From Tyto alba (Eukaryota > Chordata > Aves > Strigiformes > Tytonidae): a stretch of DNA of 64,000 nucleotides. This document shows, in pieces, positions 13,438 through 26,100 of this stretch (positions are counted from its first letter, which is position 1; each line of letters begins with the position of its first letter). The position numbers and the translations under genes were made by a program. The stretch spans positions 27,893,496-27,957,495 of the forward strand of contig NW_024881321.1 in the NCBI RefSeq assembly GCF_018691265.1, given 5' to 3'. Below the pieces are notes generated by a model. It did no database searches and was not told the DNA's origin. It saw only the letters and a list, made by a program, of their open reading frames with translations.

Positions 13438-13475
13438 CTGACGTAGCTATACTGACGTATCTATACTGACGTATA
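13438..13475. repeat. Three tandem 14-bp units with TGACGTA
   Basis: CTGACGTA recurs at a period of 14 bp (TGACGTA at 13439, 13453 and 13467), with the spacer CTATA-like in between. TGACGTA resembles a CREB/ATF or PAR-bZIP half site. The repeat is directly visible; binding is inference. Confidence 0.8.
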
Positions 13476-14096
13476 GTTTCTCATTCTTCTGCAATACAGG
13501 CATATCGGCCTGTTCTTGTTCAGCAGCAGAACAGAAATGTCAATGTTAAGGAACCAAGGTGTAAGTAACTTTGCTATTTCAATCTGGTCATCAGTATGTA
13601 ATACCAACAGTCTTCCTCAGATGCTCTTCCTATTTCTCCTCGTTACCCCACTAGCCATCTCTATTTTTTCCATATCTTTTTCTACATCCCCACATCAATT
13701 TTCTACATACCATAGTTTCTTATTTATACTAATTGAGTACTCATTCTTCTTAAATTACGGTGCAATTCAGGTGCCTAAGCACAGGTACCTTCTTCCATTT
13801 TAGACATGGTAGGGTATTCCACTCAGCCACAGGTTACCACTCCAGAAGGTTTCAGGTCTTCCATTAATTCTGTCATATCTGCCTGTCCCATGCTGATGTC
13901 TCTGATGCCTTATAAATGACAGTAGGCACCGATGTTTAATCAACTGTATCTCGCCCTTACCATTTTCACTACTGAATCAGTCTGGGTTTTAAGCCAGAGT
14001 CCTCTCCATCTTTGACTACCACATCAAGGTTATTTTGGCCAGTATGATTTTTCCTAAAGAACTTTTAATTTCCGTTCATGTTTTTCTATCTAAATG

Positions 14097-14125
14097 TCAC
14101 ACACACACACATACATGTACACACA
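14097..14125. repeat. (CA)n microsatellite, interrupted
   Basis: Alternating CA repeated over about 14 bp, interrupted by ATACATGT and then resumed. Confidence 0.8.
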
Positions 14126-15469
14126 ATATTTCTGTTAATTCACATAGTTTAATTCTTTTGATGTTTGCATGTCTATTTATTTACTTTAAACAAAACTATG
14201 TTTAAATCATTTATTCATAGTAAATAGTTTCTATTGATCATCTGCAAAGATAGGATTAAAAAGAGTTACTTTCTGTTAAGTGAAATATTTGATGCAGGAG
14301 AAAAGTATCAGAAAAAGTTATACTAAAAGTTAAAATTGACACACCTACCACCTGTTCAGTTGCCCCTAACAATTTTACCTCTGTTCTTCATGCACAGATA
14401 CTTAGATGATTTGGATGAACTTGCAGCAGGCCTACAGCAGCAGCTCCCTGTGCTATTAGTCAAAATACCAATTCACATGCATTTGTAATTTCACTGTCCT
14501 GAGATACACAGCCCTTTCTTCTCCATTCCTAAGCAGCTAAGAACTTATTTCACCGTCCTAGTCTCACCAGGTAATGGACATTAAACTTCCTACTTCTATT
14601 CATTACAGTTTCAAGTCTTCCATTTTTTAGCCCACATTTCCAATTTTGATAATGCAGCTTCTGAAGAGCAAAACTTTTCTTTACATTCTCTATCAACCAA
14701 TGCATTGTAGAAAATCTTGCACTTTATTTGCCTTCTTCCTATCCTGATCTCTTGCTTTTCTAGCTTAGTACTAGCCCACGCAGTCCAGGATAATCTCCAA
14801 GCAACAGTGAATTACAGTAACAGAAAAATTAAATTGAACTAGTTTCAGGGCAAGGGTGAGTCGGCAAACAGAAAACAAACTTCTGTAAGTATCATGCAGG
14901 CTGTGACTGATGGCCTAGGGAAATAAAGACTTCCCATCTCTGACATTTAAAAAACAGATTAGATTCATCTCTACCATGATGTTTGCTCAACACAGGCAAC
15001 CTAGTCCAAGGATAGGAAGTGCATTAGCTGACCTCCTGACAGCTGTGTTTTCTGTGAATGCGTGTGTCCAGGGACTCATTTGACTAGGCAAGATTGCCAG
15101 GGTGTTGCCATGACTTCCACACAACAAAGGGGAAAATTATTTTTTAAAACCTATTCTCAGAGCCTGAAGGTTAATGGTAGATCTCCACTTCAGTTCATGT
15201 AGGTCTGATTCCAGTGATCCTGTGCTCTTGCTGTACAGATCAGCATCTTAGACCTAAGAACTTTGTCTTGATTTTCTAAAGCAACGTTTAGTATATACAG
15301 CAGTGAAAAACTCAGAATTCAAGTGGCTTTGCTAAGAAAGCTCTATTTTCCAGTGACTAAGAAGACATGTAACGAACTATTAAAACTAATATTCTTCCAC
15401 TTCAGTTAGTAAAACTTGTGCTTCTTTCAAAGCTTTTCTTGATTACAGCATTCTCCTGCATTTTCCACA

Positions 15470-15475
15470 TTTATT
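15470..15475 (-). terminator. Candidate polyadenylation signal AATAAA
   Basis: The plus strand reads TTTATT, giving AATAAA on the minus strand about 160 nt after the stop codon of the putative minus-strand gene. The spacing suits a short 3' UTR. The hexamer is common by chance in AT-rich DNA, so this is weak evidence alone. Confidence 0.35.
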
Positions 15476-15633
15476 TACATGAACATGGTTTCCATTGCAT
15501 GATCTCTTCCATTTTGTGTGAGCCTAAACAGGCAAGAGTGAGAGGAGAGACACCAAAAGCAGAAGCATGGAAGATGTCCCTTGCCTAAGGAGTAAAGAAG
15601 GAAGGAAAAAGCAGATGTTGAGCACTCACACAA

Positions 15634-15720
15634 TTATAAGTCATGCAGCAAATCAATCAGCAGGTCCATCATTATGGCCCAGACGTTTCTGGTTGTTCTT
15701 GAAGTAACTCTGCCTCCATG
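15634..15720 (-). CDS. Putative last coding exon of unidentified gene
   Basis: On the minus strand a polypyrimidine stretch ending TTTTAG (15738-15721) precedes an open segment of 28 codons that ends in TAA at 15636-15634. The peptide reads HGGRVTSRTTRNVW then AIMMDLLIDLLHDL, with a leucine-rich, amphipathic-looking C-terminus. It begins in phase 0, which is exactly the phase left by the exon-like segment at 18304-18481. I do not recognise the family. An alternative frame of the same exon would give a short Glu-rich peptide starting at ATG, but it does not match the phase of the upstream exon. An AATAAA lies about 160 nt downstream. Confidence 0.42.
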   Translation of the reverse strand, partial: HGGRVTSRTTRNVWAIMMDLLIDLLHDL

Positions 15721-16583
15721 CTAAAATCAGAAAAATAGACATAGATGGTTAAACAAAACTGCCTTTCTTCCCAGAAGAATTCCTTTCCATCTAGTAATAA
15801 CACAAATAATCTACAGAATCTTTTCCAGAAGAAAAGACATGTAAGTCACTTTTCAGAATGAAACATCACTATCAAAATAATCTGGATCCTGATGGTATTC
15901 CATTTGTCATTGCCAAACTTAAGGTTAAGAAAGTTATTTTTGGCAATAGCAAGGGGACAGAAGACAACACAGACAAATTAATAAGCTACTACATAGATCT
16001 GATTTTTTTCCATCTGTAACATAAAGCTACAGAAAAGCTTGCTTAATTTAAGTGGCAGTGTGGCTTTCGCCCTTCTGGGGGTTACTGACTATGATGGGAT
16101 GTTGGACATAATTAAAATAATTTCTCTTGTTATAAGACAGTACTTCTGACCTCAAAATAGAAACTACAGATGGTGCCAGCAGAGATCTTCAGTCTATGCA
16201 CTTTCTTCAAATAACAACCTTAAAAATATGATATCTGTTTTTTTCATTTTTTTCTGAGACACCTTGATTTGCTGCCATCAGTAGACTAAGCAAGAGTCTA
16301 ATGTCATCCAGCATCCTGGATGAAGATAAAAAAACCCCTAGAATACTGCTAGGTCCAATAATATTTAGAGGTCACAAAATTAAGCACTCACATAATTTTT
16401 AATAGCATTTAGTAGACGCTCACACTGCACACAGAGAACTTGATTTCTACCTTTAGTAAGAACCTCAAAATGTGAAGTCAAATGCAACTATGTGTGCATA
16501 CATCATTAGTTTTAGATAACAGAAGGCACAAAAGGTGACAGGGATTCTAGCCAGATGCTCAGGGCAGGAAAATAAAATAAATA

Positions 16584-16605
16584 AAACCAAACCAAACCAA
16601 ACAAA
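16584..16605. repeat. (AACCA)n-like simple repeat
   Basis: Short tandem units of AAACC/AACCA, following an AATAA-rich stretch. Confidence 0.7.
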
Positions 16606-17379
16606 ATACTTTACAATTATTCTTATTTTTTCTGCTGAGAAAGGAGAGGATGGATTACTCAGTTTTCAGTACTTCACTGGAAAGCTAGTTACAGATGGAA
16701 AGGGGAAAAGGTAATTCTGTCCTAACAGAAATAAGCTATGGCCAGCAGAGCCATCTTCAAAATATGTCACATCTGACCTGGATATGAGGCACTTACCATC
16801 AAGTATAGCCTGTCAAATCAGCATACAAACAATGTCAAATGACTGCATAGTTACTCTCAGTCTTGGCCAACACAATCTGTCAGCACTGTTATCACTTGGC
16901 CTTCCTTAGCTCTTGGCTGCTTCAGCAGGGTCTAGCATGTGTAGGTCCATGGCCTGACTTTTTGTCTGGATCACAGAGAATTTCCACCTTTTCTGGGGCA
17001 CCCACAGTTTGAGAAGGAACAGAAGTTTCTCTGACACTTATGGGCACAGCTCTCAGCAGAGTAACAGTTACCTGCCAATGCAGAGCTCCCAAAAGGCAAT
17101 TTTTTTGTCCGCAAATCCTTGGCCTACATATCCTCATCACCTAACCACACACCAATGCTCTTCTTCCTTAATTCTTTCTTGGCAGCCTGACACCTGTCTG
17201 GGGTATTACAAGCAAGAGTGGACTGCATATCAAGAATATATGAAGTTTTTTCTGAATCACATGCAATTTGTGAGTCAGAATTTTATAAGATTTGTGATGT
17301 AATTATTCTACATTTGTGTTAAAGTCTTTAATTATTTGGTTTACTTTAAAATGGTAAATTTAAGCCCAAATACTACAGA

Positions 17380-17742
17380 TTGTTTACTCTGGAGAAAAGG
17401 CGGCTGAGGGGAGCCCTCATCACTCTCTACAACTGCCTGAAAGGAGGTTGTAGTGAGGTGGGTGTCTGTCTCTATTCCCAAGTAACAAGTGATAGGAAGA
17501 GAGGAAACAGCCTCAAGTTGTTCCAGGGGCGGCTTAGATTGGATATTAGGAAAAATTTCTTCACTGAAAGGCCTATCAAGCACTGGAACGGGCTCTCCAG
17601 GGAAAGGGGGATTTAAAAGAAATGTAGGCATGGCACGTAGAGACATGGTTTAGTGGTGGACTTGGCAGTGTTAGGTTTATGGTCGGACTCGATGATCTTA
17701 AGGGTCTTCTCCTTACCTAAGTGATTCTATGGTTCTATGATT
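17380..17742 (+). mobile_element. CR1 LINE 3' end
   Basis: The plus strand carries the CR1 3' terminal region. It encodes the highly conserved tail around [13 protein letters not shown] (here [16 protein letters not shown]), [14 protein letters not shown] and [12 protein letters not shown]. It then runs through the 3' UTR with GGTCGGACTCGATGATCTT to the terminal repeats GATTCTATGGTTCTATG at 17723-17742. The copy is 5' truncated, as most CR1 copies are. It is inactive, with only a minor loss of the frame near 17610. This is the clearest clade marker in the window (bird or other sauropsid). Confidence 0.93.
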
Positions 17743-18303
17743 CAAATGCCTATAAATATTGACTCACAGGCACCAAGGATATTTACATACCCAGTGTTTT
17801 TCTGTGGGTACATTCTTACAACATCTTAATCACTGTTGGATCTGTGTATCATCTAACAATGTATTAAGTACCATGACTAACACATGTCAAGTGTTGTTTA
17901 TTCTTGCTCTCAATCTGTTTTGATTTAGTGCAGCTTCAGACTAATATGCCCACAGCTGTGTTTAGGTTAGAGGAAAAAAGGTTGAATACATACTGCTGTT
18001 AGAGCAGAAGGCAGTGAGGTCTTCCTTAGTGCTCCGATGTTGTGACTAATTGTTTATCAGCCTCAGACAGATCAAGGTGGAAAATTTTGTCTCCTACACA
18101 GGGAGGCTTGTTCTTATAGAGGGACATTCTACTTCCTCTGTGGTGGGAAGATGTTTACCTTGGTCATTTAGGCATTTATTTAGATCTCTGAGAACAAGCA
18201 ACAGTGCACTTGGAGGGCAAGGACTGAGATCTTGCATTTAACAATAGTTTATGGAAGACAAAGCAGAGAACAGAACTATGATATGTGCTTATAGTACTCT
18301 TAC

Positions 18304-18481
18304 CTTGGGGATGTGCACCTTGTATTCTGCATTTCGTGGTATTTCTTGTGGGCTGAAGGCTTCATGTCCAAGTGTGTAGAGTGAGTGTTGTCCAGAGGGA
18401 ACATGCAGGTAAACGTAAAAAAGAGAGAAGAATGCCATGGCTTCAGATGCATCACACCACACTAAGTCATAGTCTCCTATT
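18304..18481 (-). CDS. Putative internal coding exon of unidentified gene
   Basis: A 178-nt segment is bounded on the minus strand by a strong acceptor (CT-rich tract, then CCCCCACAG, at 18482-18500) and a strong donor (CCCAAG/GTAAGAG at 18304/18303). Only one frame is open through it: 1 nt plus 59 codons, ending in phase 0. The peptide contains IGDYDLVWCDASEAMAFF, SLFYVYLHVPSGQHSLYTLG and HEAFSPQEIPRNAEYKVHIPK. It has an aromatic-rich, possibly beta-strand or membrane-edge segment in the middle (residues about 16-27), but no full 20-residue membrane helix. It lacks the composition of a repeat, and no transposon family came to mind. I cannot name the protein. The two other frames hit stops within the first 15 nt. 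Confidence 0.55.
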
Positions 18482-21400
18482 CTGTGGGGGATAAGAGAGA
18501 GAGGTATTTGTGTTTGCTAATATGCAAAAGGTTAGCATTGGTGAGAAATCTGGGAGCACTCCCATTCCATGACTTGAACTGGCCTGATGTAAACTCATAC
18601 ATATGCACCTTCTGCTCTTGCTTTTAAGCTGCAGAGCTTTCCTGGGCATCCCGTGGCCATGGCTGCATTCATTACATTTTAATCTTTTCCTTTGCTACTG
18701 TCCTCGTCTTTGCCAAACAATCCTTACTTCTCTGATCAAATCCTCTGCCTGCGTATTAATTCTGATGGCCTTTCAACCTTTATACATAAAGACATTATAA
18801 AAAAAAAAAGACATAATCTATAAAGACATTAAAAGGCTGTGGATGTTTTCAGAAGGGGATCAAGAGTTCCAGGCACAGCACAAGAAGGAGAAGTAACCAT
18901 GAAGTTAGAAATGTCAGCATAAGAACAACATCTGTGCCAGTAAGGACTGCTAGGTGAGCCACAGAGAATAAGAACAGAAGGGCTGGGGGCAAGGCGTCAG
19001 GTGGATGTGGGTCCAAACTGGTGCCAGAGAGAGAAGCAAGGAAAATGAAGTAGGATAGAAGACTGAGCATGGTAAAAATAGAAGGGAGGTGAGGTTAACT
19101 ATGAGAGGAGGACAGGGAAGGAGGATGGTTGTGTTAGGTACTAAGATGACCAGCAGATGGTGAAGTGTGGAACAGCTGCCTTGTCCAACAAGCCGAGTAT
19201 ATTCATCAGGTCCCGACAACAACTGAAATTCCAGACCAAACTAACAGAGGGGAAGGTTCTTTACAAACCACCCCAGTTGTGACCAGGGACAGGCAGGAAT
19301 AGGTGGAATAAATCTGTGTGTATATTTATAGGCTCATATCTCTGTGCATGGGATAGCTTTAGGTTATATCAGCAGTCATAGCTGTAGCTCTGTTTCTGTA
19401 ACTAAACACATTTCATACCCTTTGAAATACACTCCACAGCAGCAAACTGTTATACCGTCATCCCTCCTGACACAGAAAGTCAGTGTCACCATGTGTGCTC
19501 CTTTCTTTTCCAAGTCATCTTCAGAGGAGATGACCAGCCATCAGAGGGTTGCAGAAAAGTAACACCCTTCTCTCTGGTAGTAACTAAATGAAACACAAAA
19601 GCTTCCCACCCCCTAAGTGCAGGTAGCACCGTGGCTATCCTTTCCCAACAGGAGACTCTGATGGAATTAGTTGTCCACAAACCTGCCATGCTGCTAACAA
19701 TGAAGATGGGATCTTTTTGAATCGCGCCTCCCACATGGCATCTGTGCTGATGTCTCTTCCTTCCTGCTCTCCTCAACAGAGGAAAATGGAGAGTAAAAAA
19801 CCTTAGTGAACTCTAACAGTAATTTTCCTATCAGGTAACCTTTATAACACAGAGTTTCCAAGAGGGCTGCATAAATCACTGTTTTCATACTTTGATGCTG
19901 AGCTCCTTTGGGGATTGATTATCCTTTTCATTCTTTAATTGTCCAGTACTGGCATAGTGCTCCTACTTCAGGAGCAGGATTCCCAGGAGATACATTATCA
20001 CAGAAAAAGAATAATAATCTTGCCAGTTTTTGTTCTACACATTAAATAATCACCCTTTGAATGAGTCATTTGACCTGCCAAATTTTTAAAAATATTTTCC
20101 TTTAGTAATTTTGTAAGAGTGATATTTCCTTATAGGAAGGTCATTCTTTGAGGGAAGAAGGCCCACCCAGAATAAGACAACCATGGCATTAGTAATTTCT
20201 GCATTGGAACATTTGTGAGTAGGTGAACTGGGTAAGTGATCTCCACTTCCCCCTGCAGAGTTTCTGTGCAGCAGGAGTGACACAGTACACCCAGCTGTTT
20301 TAATGAACATATCTGTACATAAATTAGAGTGAGAGCACCCATATAGGTAAATAGGAATAAATAGGACTTTTCAAAAATTAAAACAAGACTAGCATGCTAC
20401 TGAGCTCCCAGTAGGCTTCAAAACCTATTCCCATTCTTTGTACAACCCCTCAGGTAAGTCCAGATAGGAAATACATCACTAAACATCCCTGCAACTCTTA
20501 CTTGTTCATGAAGATTTAAGCTGCTGGGAGTCCAGAACAGATACAAAGTGCCACAAGATGTCACTTCTCTGTGAACTAGGTGACATTTCGGGTAACATAC
20601 TTTTCACTAAAGGTTCAGCAACATTACAGAAGAAACATGGAAATCTAGTTCTCATTGTCTTTTCCACAAGGAAAAAAAACACAGATCAACAGAGTGGTGA
20701 TATAAAATGGCCTAATTCCATAAATGCCTAACTGATATATGCCTGCATTTCAGTTTCTGCTAATGATGTCTTACGGTAGCCAGCAAACAAGTTTAGAGTT
20801 TTACTTCAAGCTGAGAACTATTACAAGTCATAAAGCAAAATGCTTAGGCTAGGCACATCCCTGTATCCCTAGTGGGACATGATCCTAAAAGCATTCTTTG
20901 CAAAGCATGTTTAGGGTGGGCATAATTTGTACAAATGACAGACAGAAAAGTACATGTTATTTATCAGATTGCAACTTAAAAAAAGATACACCAAAATTTG
21001 GTGGCAGCTGAACAAGTAGAGAAGAAAGCAGAGAGACGTATGCTACATTCCTATGGTCAAAGAATAAATCTGTAGTAGCAGGGGCTCCCAAGTTTGTGGC
21101 TTGACCAGTGAACTGTCACAGCTACCAACACTTGTACAGGGAAATTTTAGCTACCATGGCAACCATCTTTTTTTCTGGTTGGCTGCACTGTATAAATATT
21201 CGATTAAACTCTTTTTATTTATGTCTTTAATCTAAAAGGTTTCTTTAGTGAAACAGTTCATTTAAGGATTTTGATACCTAATCATGCAGCAACTAGTACA
21301 GTTCAGCCCTGGCTTGGATGAATGGCAGCACAATTAAATAATAATAAATGGCAGAAGATAGAGAGTCAAAGCAGTAAGGGAAATGGGAAAAGGATGCTCT

Positions 21401-22293
21401 TCTGATGGTTAGATGGATGGATGAACCTATGTGAATGATGCTTTTTTTTTTAATTATTTGATGGTAATTTAATAGAAAAGGTTAATTTCAGGTTGAAGAA
21501 AGTTTTTTATTCAGCCTGTGAATCTGAGCACTTTACACTTTTAATCCTAAAAGACATTTCAGACTGAACAAGTAATTTCAAATAGAAGAATGAAAACATT
21601 TTATTTAACATATAAAATAATATTTTTCTTAGCTTTTGCTGTTATTCTCAACTTGGATTTTTTTGACACAATTCCGTGAATCCAGAACAAATTGTGTTAC
21701 CATAATTACTTTATTCCATAAAAGACTACTGAACATTTTGCAATGTATTTCAAGAAAACTATGAACTGAGGAACCTTCAGAAAATTCTTTTTCATGTTTT
21801 GGGTTGTTTTATTTTTTTTCCTATTTGGCATATCTTAATCCCTGCATATCCCATTCCCTGTCTTTCTTTTCATGCTGGCTCAGCAACAGAGGTAGTGCTT
21901 CCCTACCTATACCCTCTAAAAAGTTAAGTTTAGAATTTGTTAGACTCCAAACTTTTAATTTAGATTTTATTAGGCCTGAAGCAATCTCTCACTGCATTCA
22001 ATTTCTCTGGGCCCGCATCTAAATTTATCACTAGTTGGCTTTTTATGAACATCCCCTTTCCCTGACTACCAGGCATTGTTTCTCGTCTCCTCTAGGGCTG
22101 CAGGTTCACGTGTTCTTTTTAAACTGACTCCAATCCAGCGTTTCAAAAACTTGTGGCACATGGGGCACATGTTTTTTCCTGAGTTAAAATTGGATGGCAC
22201 GTAGCAGATATCCCTGACTTGCTCTGCTGGGTCTATAACACAGTGGTCCTGCCCCTCAGCTCCAGGGACCACTAGCTCTTGATAGGTTCTCAC

Positions 22294-22328
22294 CTCTTTC
22301 CGCTTGAAACCTTCTGTGAATTGCTGCC
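22294..22328 (-). CDS. Possible small upstream exon of unidentified gene
   Basis: A 35-nt segment on the minus strand lies between a pyrimidine-rich acceptor (CTGTCTGTTTTGC...CTACTTAG at about 22329-22355) and a good donor (AGAG/GTGAGA). Read from phase 0 it gives 11 codons (GSNSQKVSSGK) plus AG, which the first A of the exon at 18481 would complete as Arg. Splice sites and phase agree, but a segment this short is easily found by chance. It lies inside a longer minus-strand open frame (22066-22416) that I do not recognise. Confidence 0.22.
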
Positions 22329-23128
22329 CTAAGTAGGACCACAAGCAAAACAGACAGACTGAGCAACCATGGAGAAAACAGAAGATAAAATGTTGAACAA
22401 GATGATGGCTTTTCAAACCAAGGATGTTATATTTATTACTGGATTAAAGCAGTAGTATAAATGTTGCTACTCTTCTGAGCCTATAGAAGAGCATTTTTAT
22501 CTCCTAGAATCAGAGCTGATTTAGAGGCTGAGGATGCAAGTAACTGAAGATTTAACTGAAGCAAAATATAATGTAATTCAACCCTCCTGGTTTCAGATAT
22601 GGTTCTTTTTTTTTGCTTGGATATAAAGCTTTAATATTTTACAAAGGGTACTCAGAATAGAATTTTTCTAATGAATGTGATAGTGACTAGATTTCTTTCA
22701 TAGTTTTTAATACTTGCTTTTTTTACTCCGGACTCTCAAACTTTCTATTTTTATTTCCCTTAAGGGTTTCTCTTTTTAAAATTTGGCACAGTATTGGGAT
22801 TTTTTCTTTCTTTTTTCTCTTTGAAAGTCAGAGGTCTGTTTTGTTCGTGTTCTTTCACATAAAAGGCATTATCAATAACATCTGCACAGGCACTGGAATA
22901 ATTAACCTTTTCATTTTTACTATAAGCAGATTTTTGTGATTACAGAGATGCGTTTCTGTATTAGTCAGAGGATGCAATCAAGATTAAAATCATGCTCTGC
23001 ACATATTCTTGCACAGACATAGACACAGCCACTTCCCTAAACAGCTACACACAACTGTCTCCAGTTGTCATCCAGTTGGTCTCCTCTCCTGACCAGAAAC
23101 AGATCTGACTTGAAAGATCACAACAGAC

Positions 23129-23151
23129 AAAAAAAAAAAAAAAAAAAAAAA
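23129..23151. repeat. Poly(A) tract
   Basis: A run of 23 A. No recognisable retroposon body precedes it. Confidence 0.85.
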
Positions 23152-26100
23152 GTTAAATATTTAAACATGAATGTATTTTTTTGAAAATTACAAAGAAACA
23201 AGAAGCCACTTATCCCTATTATGCCCTTATGTAGAACTTTATTGCAAACTGCCCGATTTTAATGGGTACCATAACATGCATGGGGATATGCTTTAAAAGA
23301 ACATCTCCCTAGCTATGCCATCTTGAACATTAAATGCGCTTTTCATGCACAAGTGCTTTAACTATAGTATGAAAGATGAGCAGCACCAATAACATCTCCA
23401 ACAACCATTTTTAAAAAGGAAGTGCTACTCGATTAGGCAGTTTTCCCTGGGAAAGCACTGTGTATGCTGCAGAGCTCTCACAGTGGCAGGGCCCAGAGGT
23501 GGAGCATCATGCATGTACCACACTCCCCACCTCCCCCCACACGGTGCCTGTACCACGCAATCCCCTGGTGCTCCATACACACCCACTGACCGTGTCACAC
23601 AGCTGCCTCACGCCTTTATCCATCATGGCCTAATAGCAAAACGGGAGGTAAAAATCAAGAACCAGCCCTCCAGGCTAACAGCTTTCTGTGCTGTCCCCCA
23701 GGGATTTTCCTGGCAGCCCTGCTGGGGTCACTGACCTGAACCCATTCCCACAGGCACAGCCTGCTCAAATACTGGTGTGGGGCAGGACCTTCCTGCCCCC
23801 CTACCCTGTCTCACAGTGAGCCATGTGCTTCCCTCTATCCCTGGCTCTTGGCAGGACACCTGGATGTCCCCCTCTTTTTGGATGCTCCAGATTCAGAAGA
23901 GCTTAGACTACAGGAGTGCAGAGGGCACATCCTTTTGGGGGACGTAGGCGAAGGGATTACTTTGGGCAGTAAGGCCCATCTGAAACAAAACAGGTTTGCA
24001 ACCCAATAAAAGCCAGTTACCGTTGCTGATATCCAGGATAGAACATTTTCATTCTGCTCACAAGGGCCATGGGTAAATGGGACCCTTACAACCAGCACCC
24101 AAAGAACAGCAATCCTGTGCTCCCTGCGGGCCTCCAAAGGCAGCGTAACATGGAGACTGTCACTCTTAGACCACCATAGAAAACTCAGAAATTTGGAATT
24201 GGATAGTGGGCCTTGACTGCCAGGGGTCTGAAAGACTCCACAGTATCAAATGAAACTTTCCTGGATACACCTTTCACAGAAGACTCCTGAATTAAATGTG
24301 CTTTCTGCCTATAGCTTTTAGCTCCAGCCAAGCTTAGCCAAGGCAACTCAGCCAGCTAATGCGGTTAGAACAACACACAACTATCTAATGAGAAAGCCCC
24401 AAGGATAAAATATCTAAGCTATCTGCAGTGCCTCAAGGTCCACTTCTGTTTTTCACCCTCGTTGCAGAAGGAGCTCACAGTCTGTTGCAGGCACAACTCC
24501 CTGCCAAAACCAGGCTCTGGGATTCTTCCAGGACAAACCCATGAAGGTTTTCTTCTCAGACATGGGAGAGCAAAGTTTGTTTTCTGTCAGAGATGGTGCC
24601 TTTCCACATCACCAGGTCTGGCAGGCTGCATGCATTTCTAAGAGTCCTGGCAAGTACTTTTCCCTCCTCCAGAGAAAGCAGGCTAGACTGCAGGGGTGGC
24701 TGCATCTCCATAGAGGAGTGTCAGGACATCCAGCCAACACTAAAAGCCTTGTTTGCTAATGCTGTTCTGCTGGGGATGCCTTTGACAGAGCACCACCACG
24801 TCTCTACTAGTAAACTAAGCAGTTTGCTAGGACACAATTTTAGGCTATCTAGATGACACAGAGTACACTGAATGGTGTTTTCTTCTCGTGCATCCAGTCT
24901 GGACAGAAACTAGGTAGGAGTAAGACAGCTAGTGAGTATGTCATCTTGTGCCGTCTTGTCTCTGAAATGTGTTACTGCTGCAGTTTTTGGAGAAGATGAG
25001 GGCAGAGCCAAACTTTGAGGCCTCTGAGATGCAGGCTGGTTAGAGGTGAATGGGAAAAGACATCAAAGACCATGAAGTATGGGGAATGATTGACTTTTCT
25101 CTCATGTGTTTTATGTACCAGGTTTGGACACTTCTGGTGCCTACTGTGGTGCCTAGGCTGAGCCACTTGCTACTGGCTGAATAAATAAGGGAAGGTGGAC
25201 CATGTCCAGACAAACACAAGACCTGAGAATGTGATGTAGCTGTTGCATTAAAAAGTGACATCAGCCTAACGACAGCAGCTAACACATACCAACTAGCTGG
25301 TGACCAGCGTGAGGTCATCGCTCAGCTCTGCTTCATGAACTGGATAATTCTGTTTTCTGTTTTGACTGCTATTGCTTGTGACGTTAATGTGGTCATAATA
25401 AGCTTAACTCATCCTGTTGCGTTTAGTTGTACATGACCTCAGCCTTGAAGATGTTCCCAGGAGCACTGTAATAGGACAGCAGACCCTGAATTTGAGACTG
25501 GCAGGGGTGTGTCGGTGCCTGGGCCCTACATTAATTTAGGTGACGTAATGTAAGTAGCTGCACGACTAAGTCTGTGGGCTTTGCAGACATGAGCAATGAG
25601 GATCAATGATACTTGCACATTAAGGCAATTAATCCACTTGATATCACTGCAAAACAATTGAAAACAAAAATCAATTTTCTCTTGCAGGATTAAGATCTTA
25701 GTCCATATCCTCGTGAGTGACTACAGGACACTGTGAGATGCAATAAACTTCTTAAGTACTATTATGTTATCCTTCACAGACCCAATCTGTGGCACATTTG
25801 TAGCGTGCCTGAATTGAGTCCATTAGAGTTTTAAAGAACTGGGCTTTTTAAAGGCATTGTTTTGTTTGCATTTTAAATAGAAACTAGTACTGCCGCCTAT
25901 CAGTTTAAAGTAGACATTGTCTACATGAACCCCGAGCCTGAGTTTCCAAATACAGGTTAGGTCAAACATCTTAGAAAATGTGTTGGTTTTGCTTTATCTG
26001 AACCCTCAGATACTCAAAAGATTAGAGACTGTCTCTTGAGGAGGGTAAAAGCTGTGTTCCTCTTCAAACTATTCAAGAAACAGAGTAACTGGTAGACCTG

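Larger units (their letters stand above)
11131..15633. other. Intergenic, ABCC4 to putative minus-strand gene
   Basis: AT-rich sequence without a gene I can support. It holds a threefold 14-bp repeat containing TGACGTA (13438-13475) and a short CA repeat near 14100. An AATAAA on the minus strand at 15475-15470 could end the putative gene upstream. The 106-codon minus frame at 13049-13369 shows no splice support or recognised similarity. Confidence 0.6.

Noticed and set aside
22066..22416. 116-codon minus frame with a CPMCHKF motif
   Set aside because: A single CxxC does not define a zinc finger, and the frame is unsupported; only the 35-nt splice-bounded segment inside it was kept as a weak candidate.
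24010..24090. Possible minus-strand exon ending ACG/GTAACT
   Set aside because: Weak acceptor and unremarkable peptide; cannot be separated from chance.
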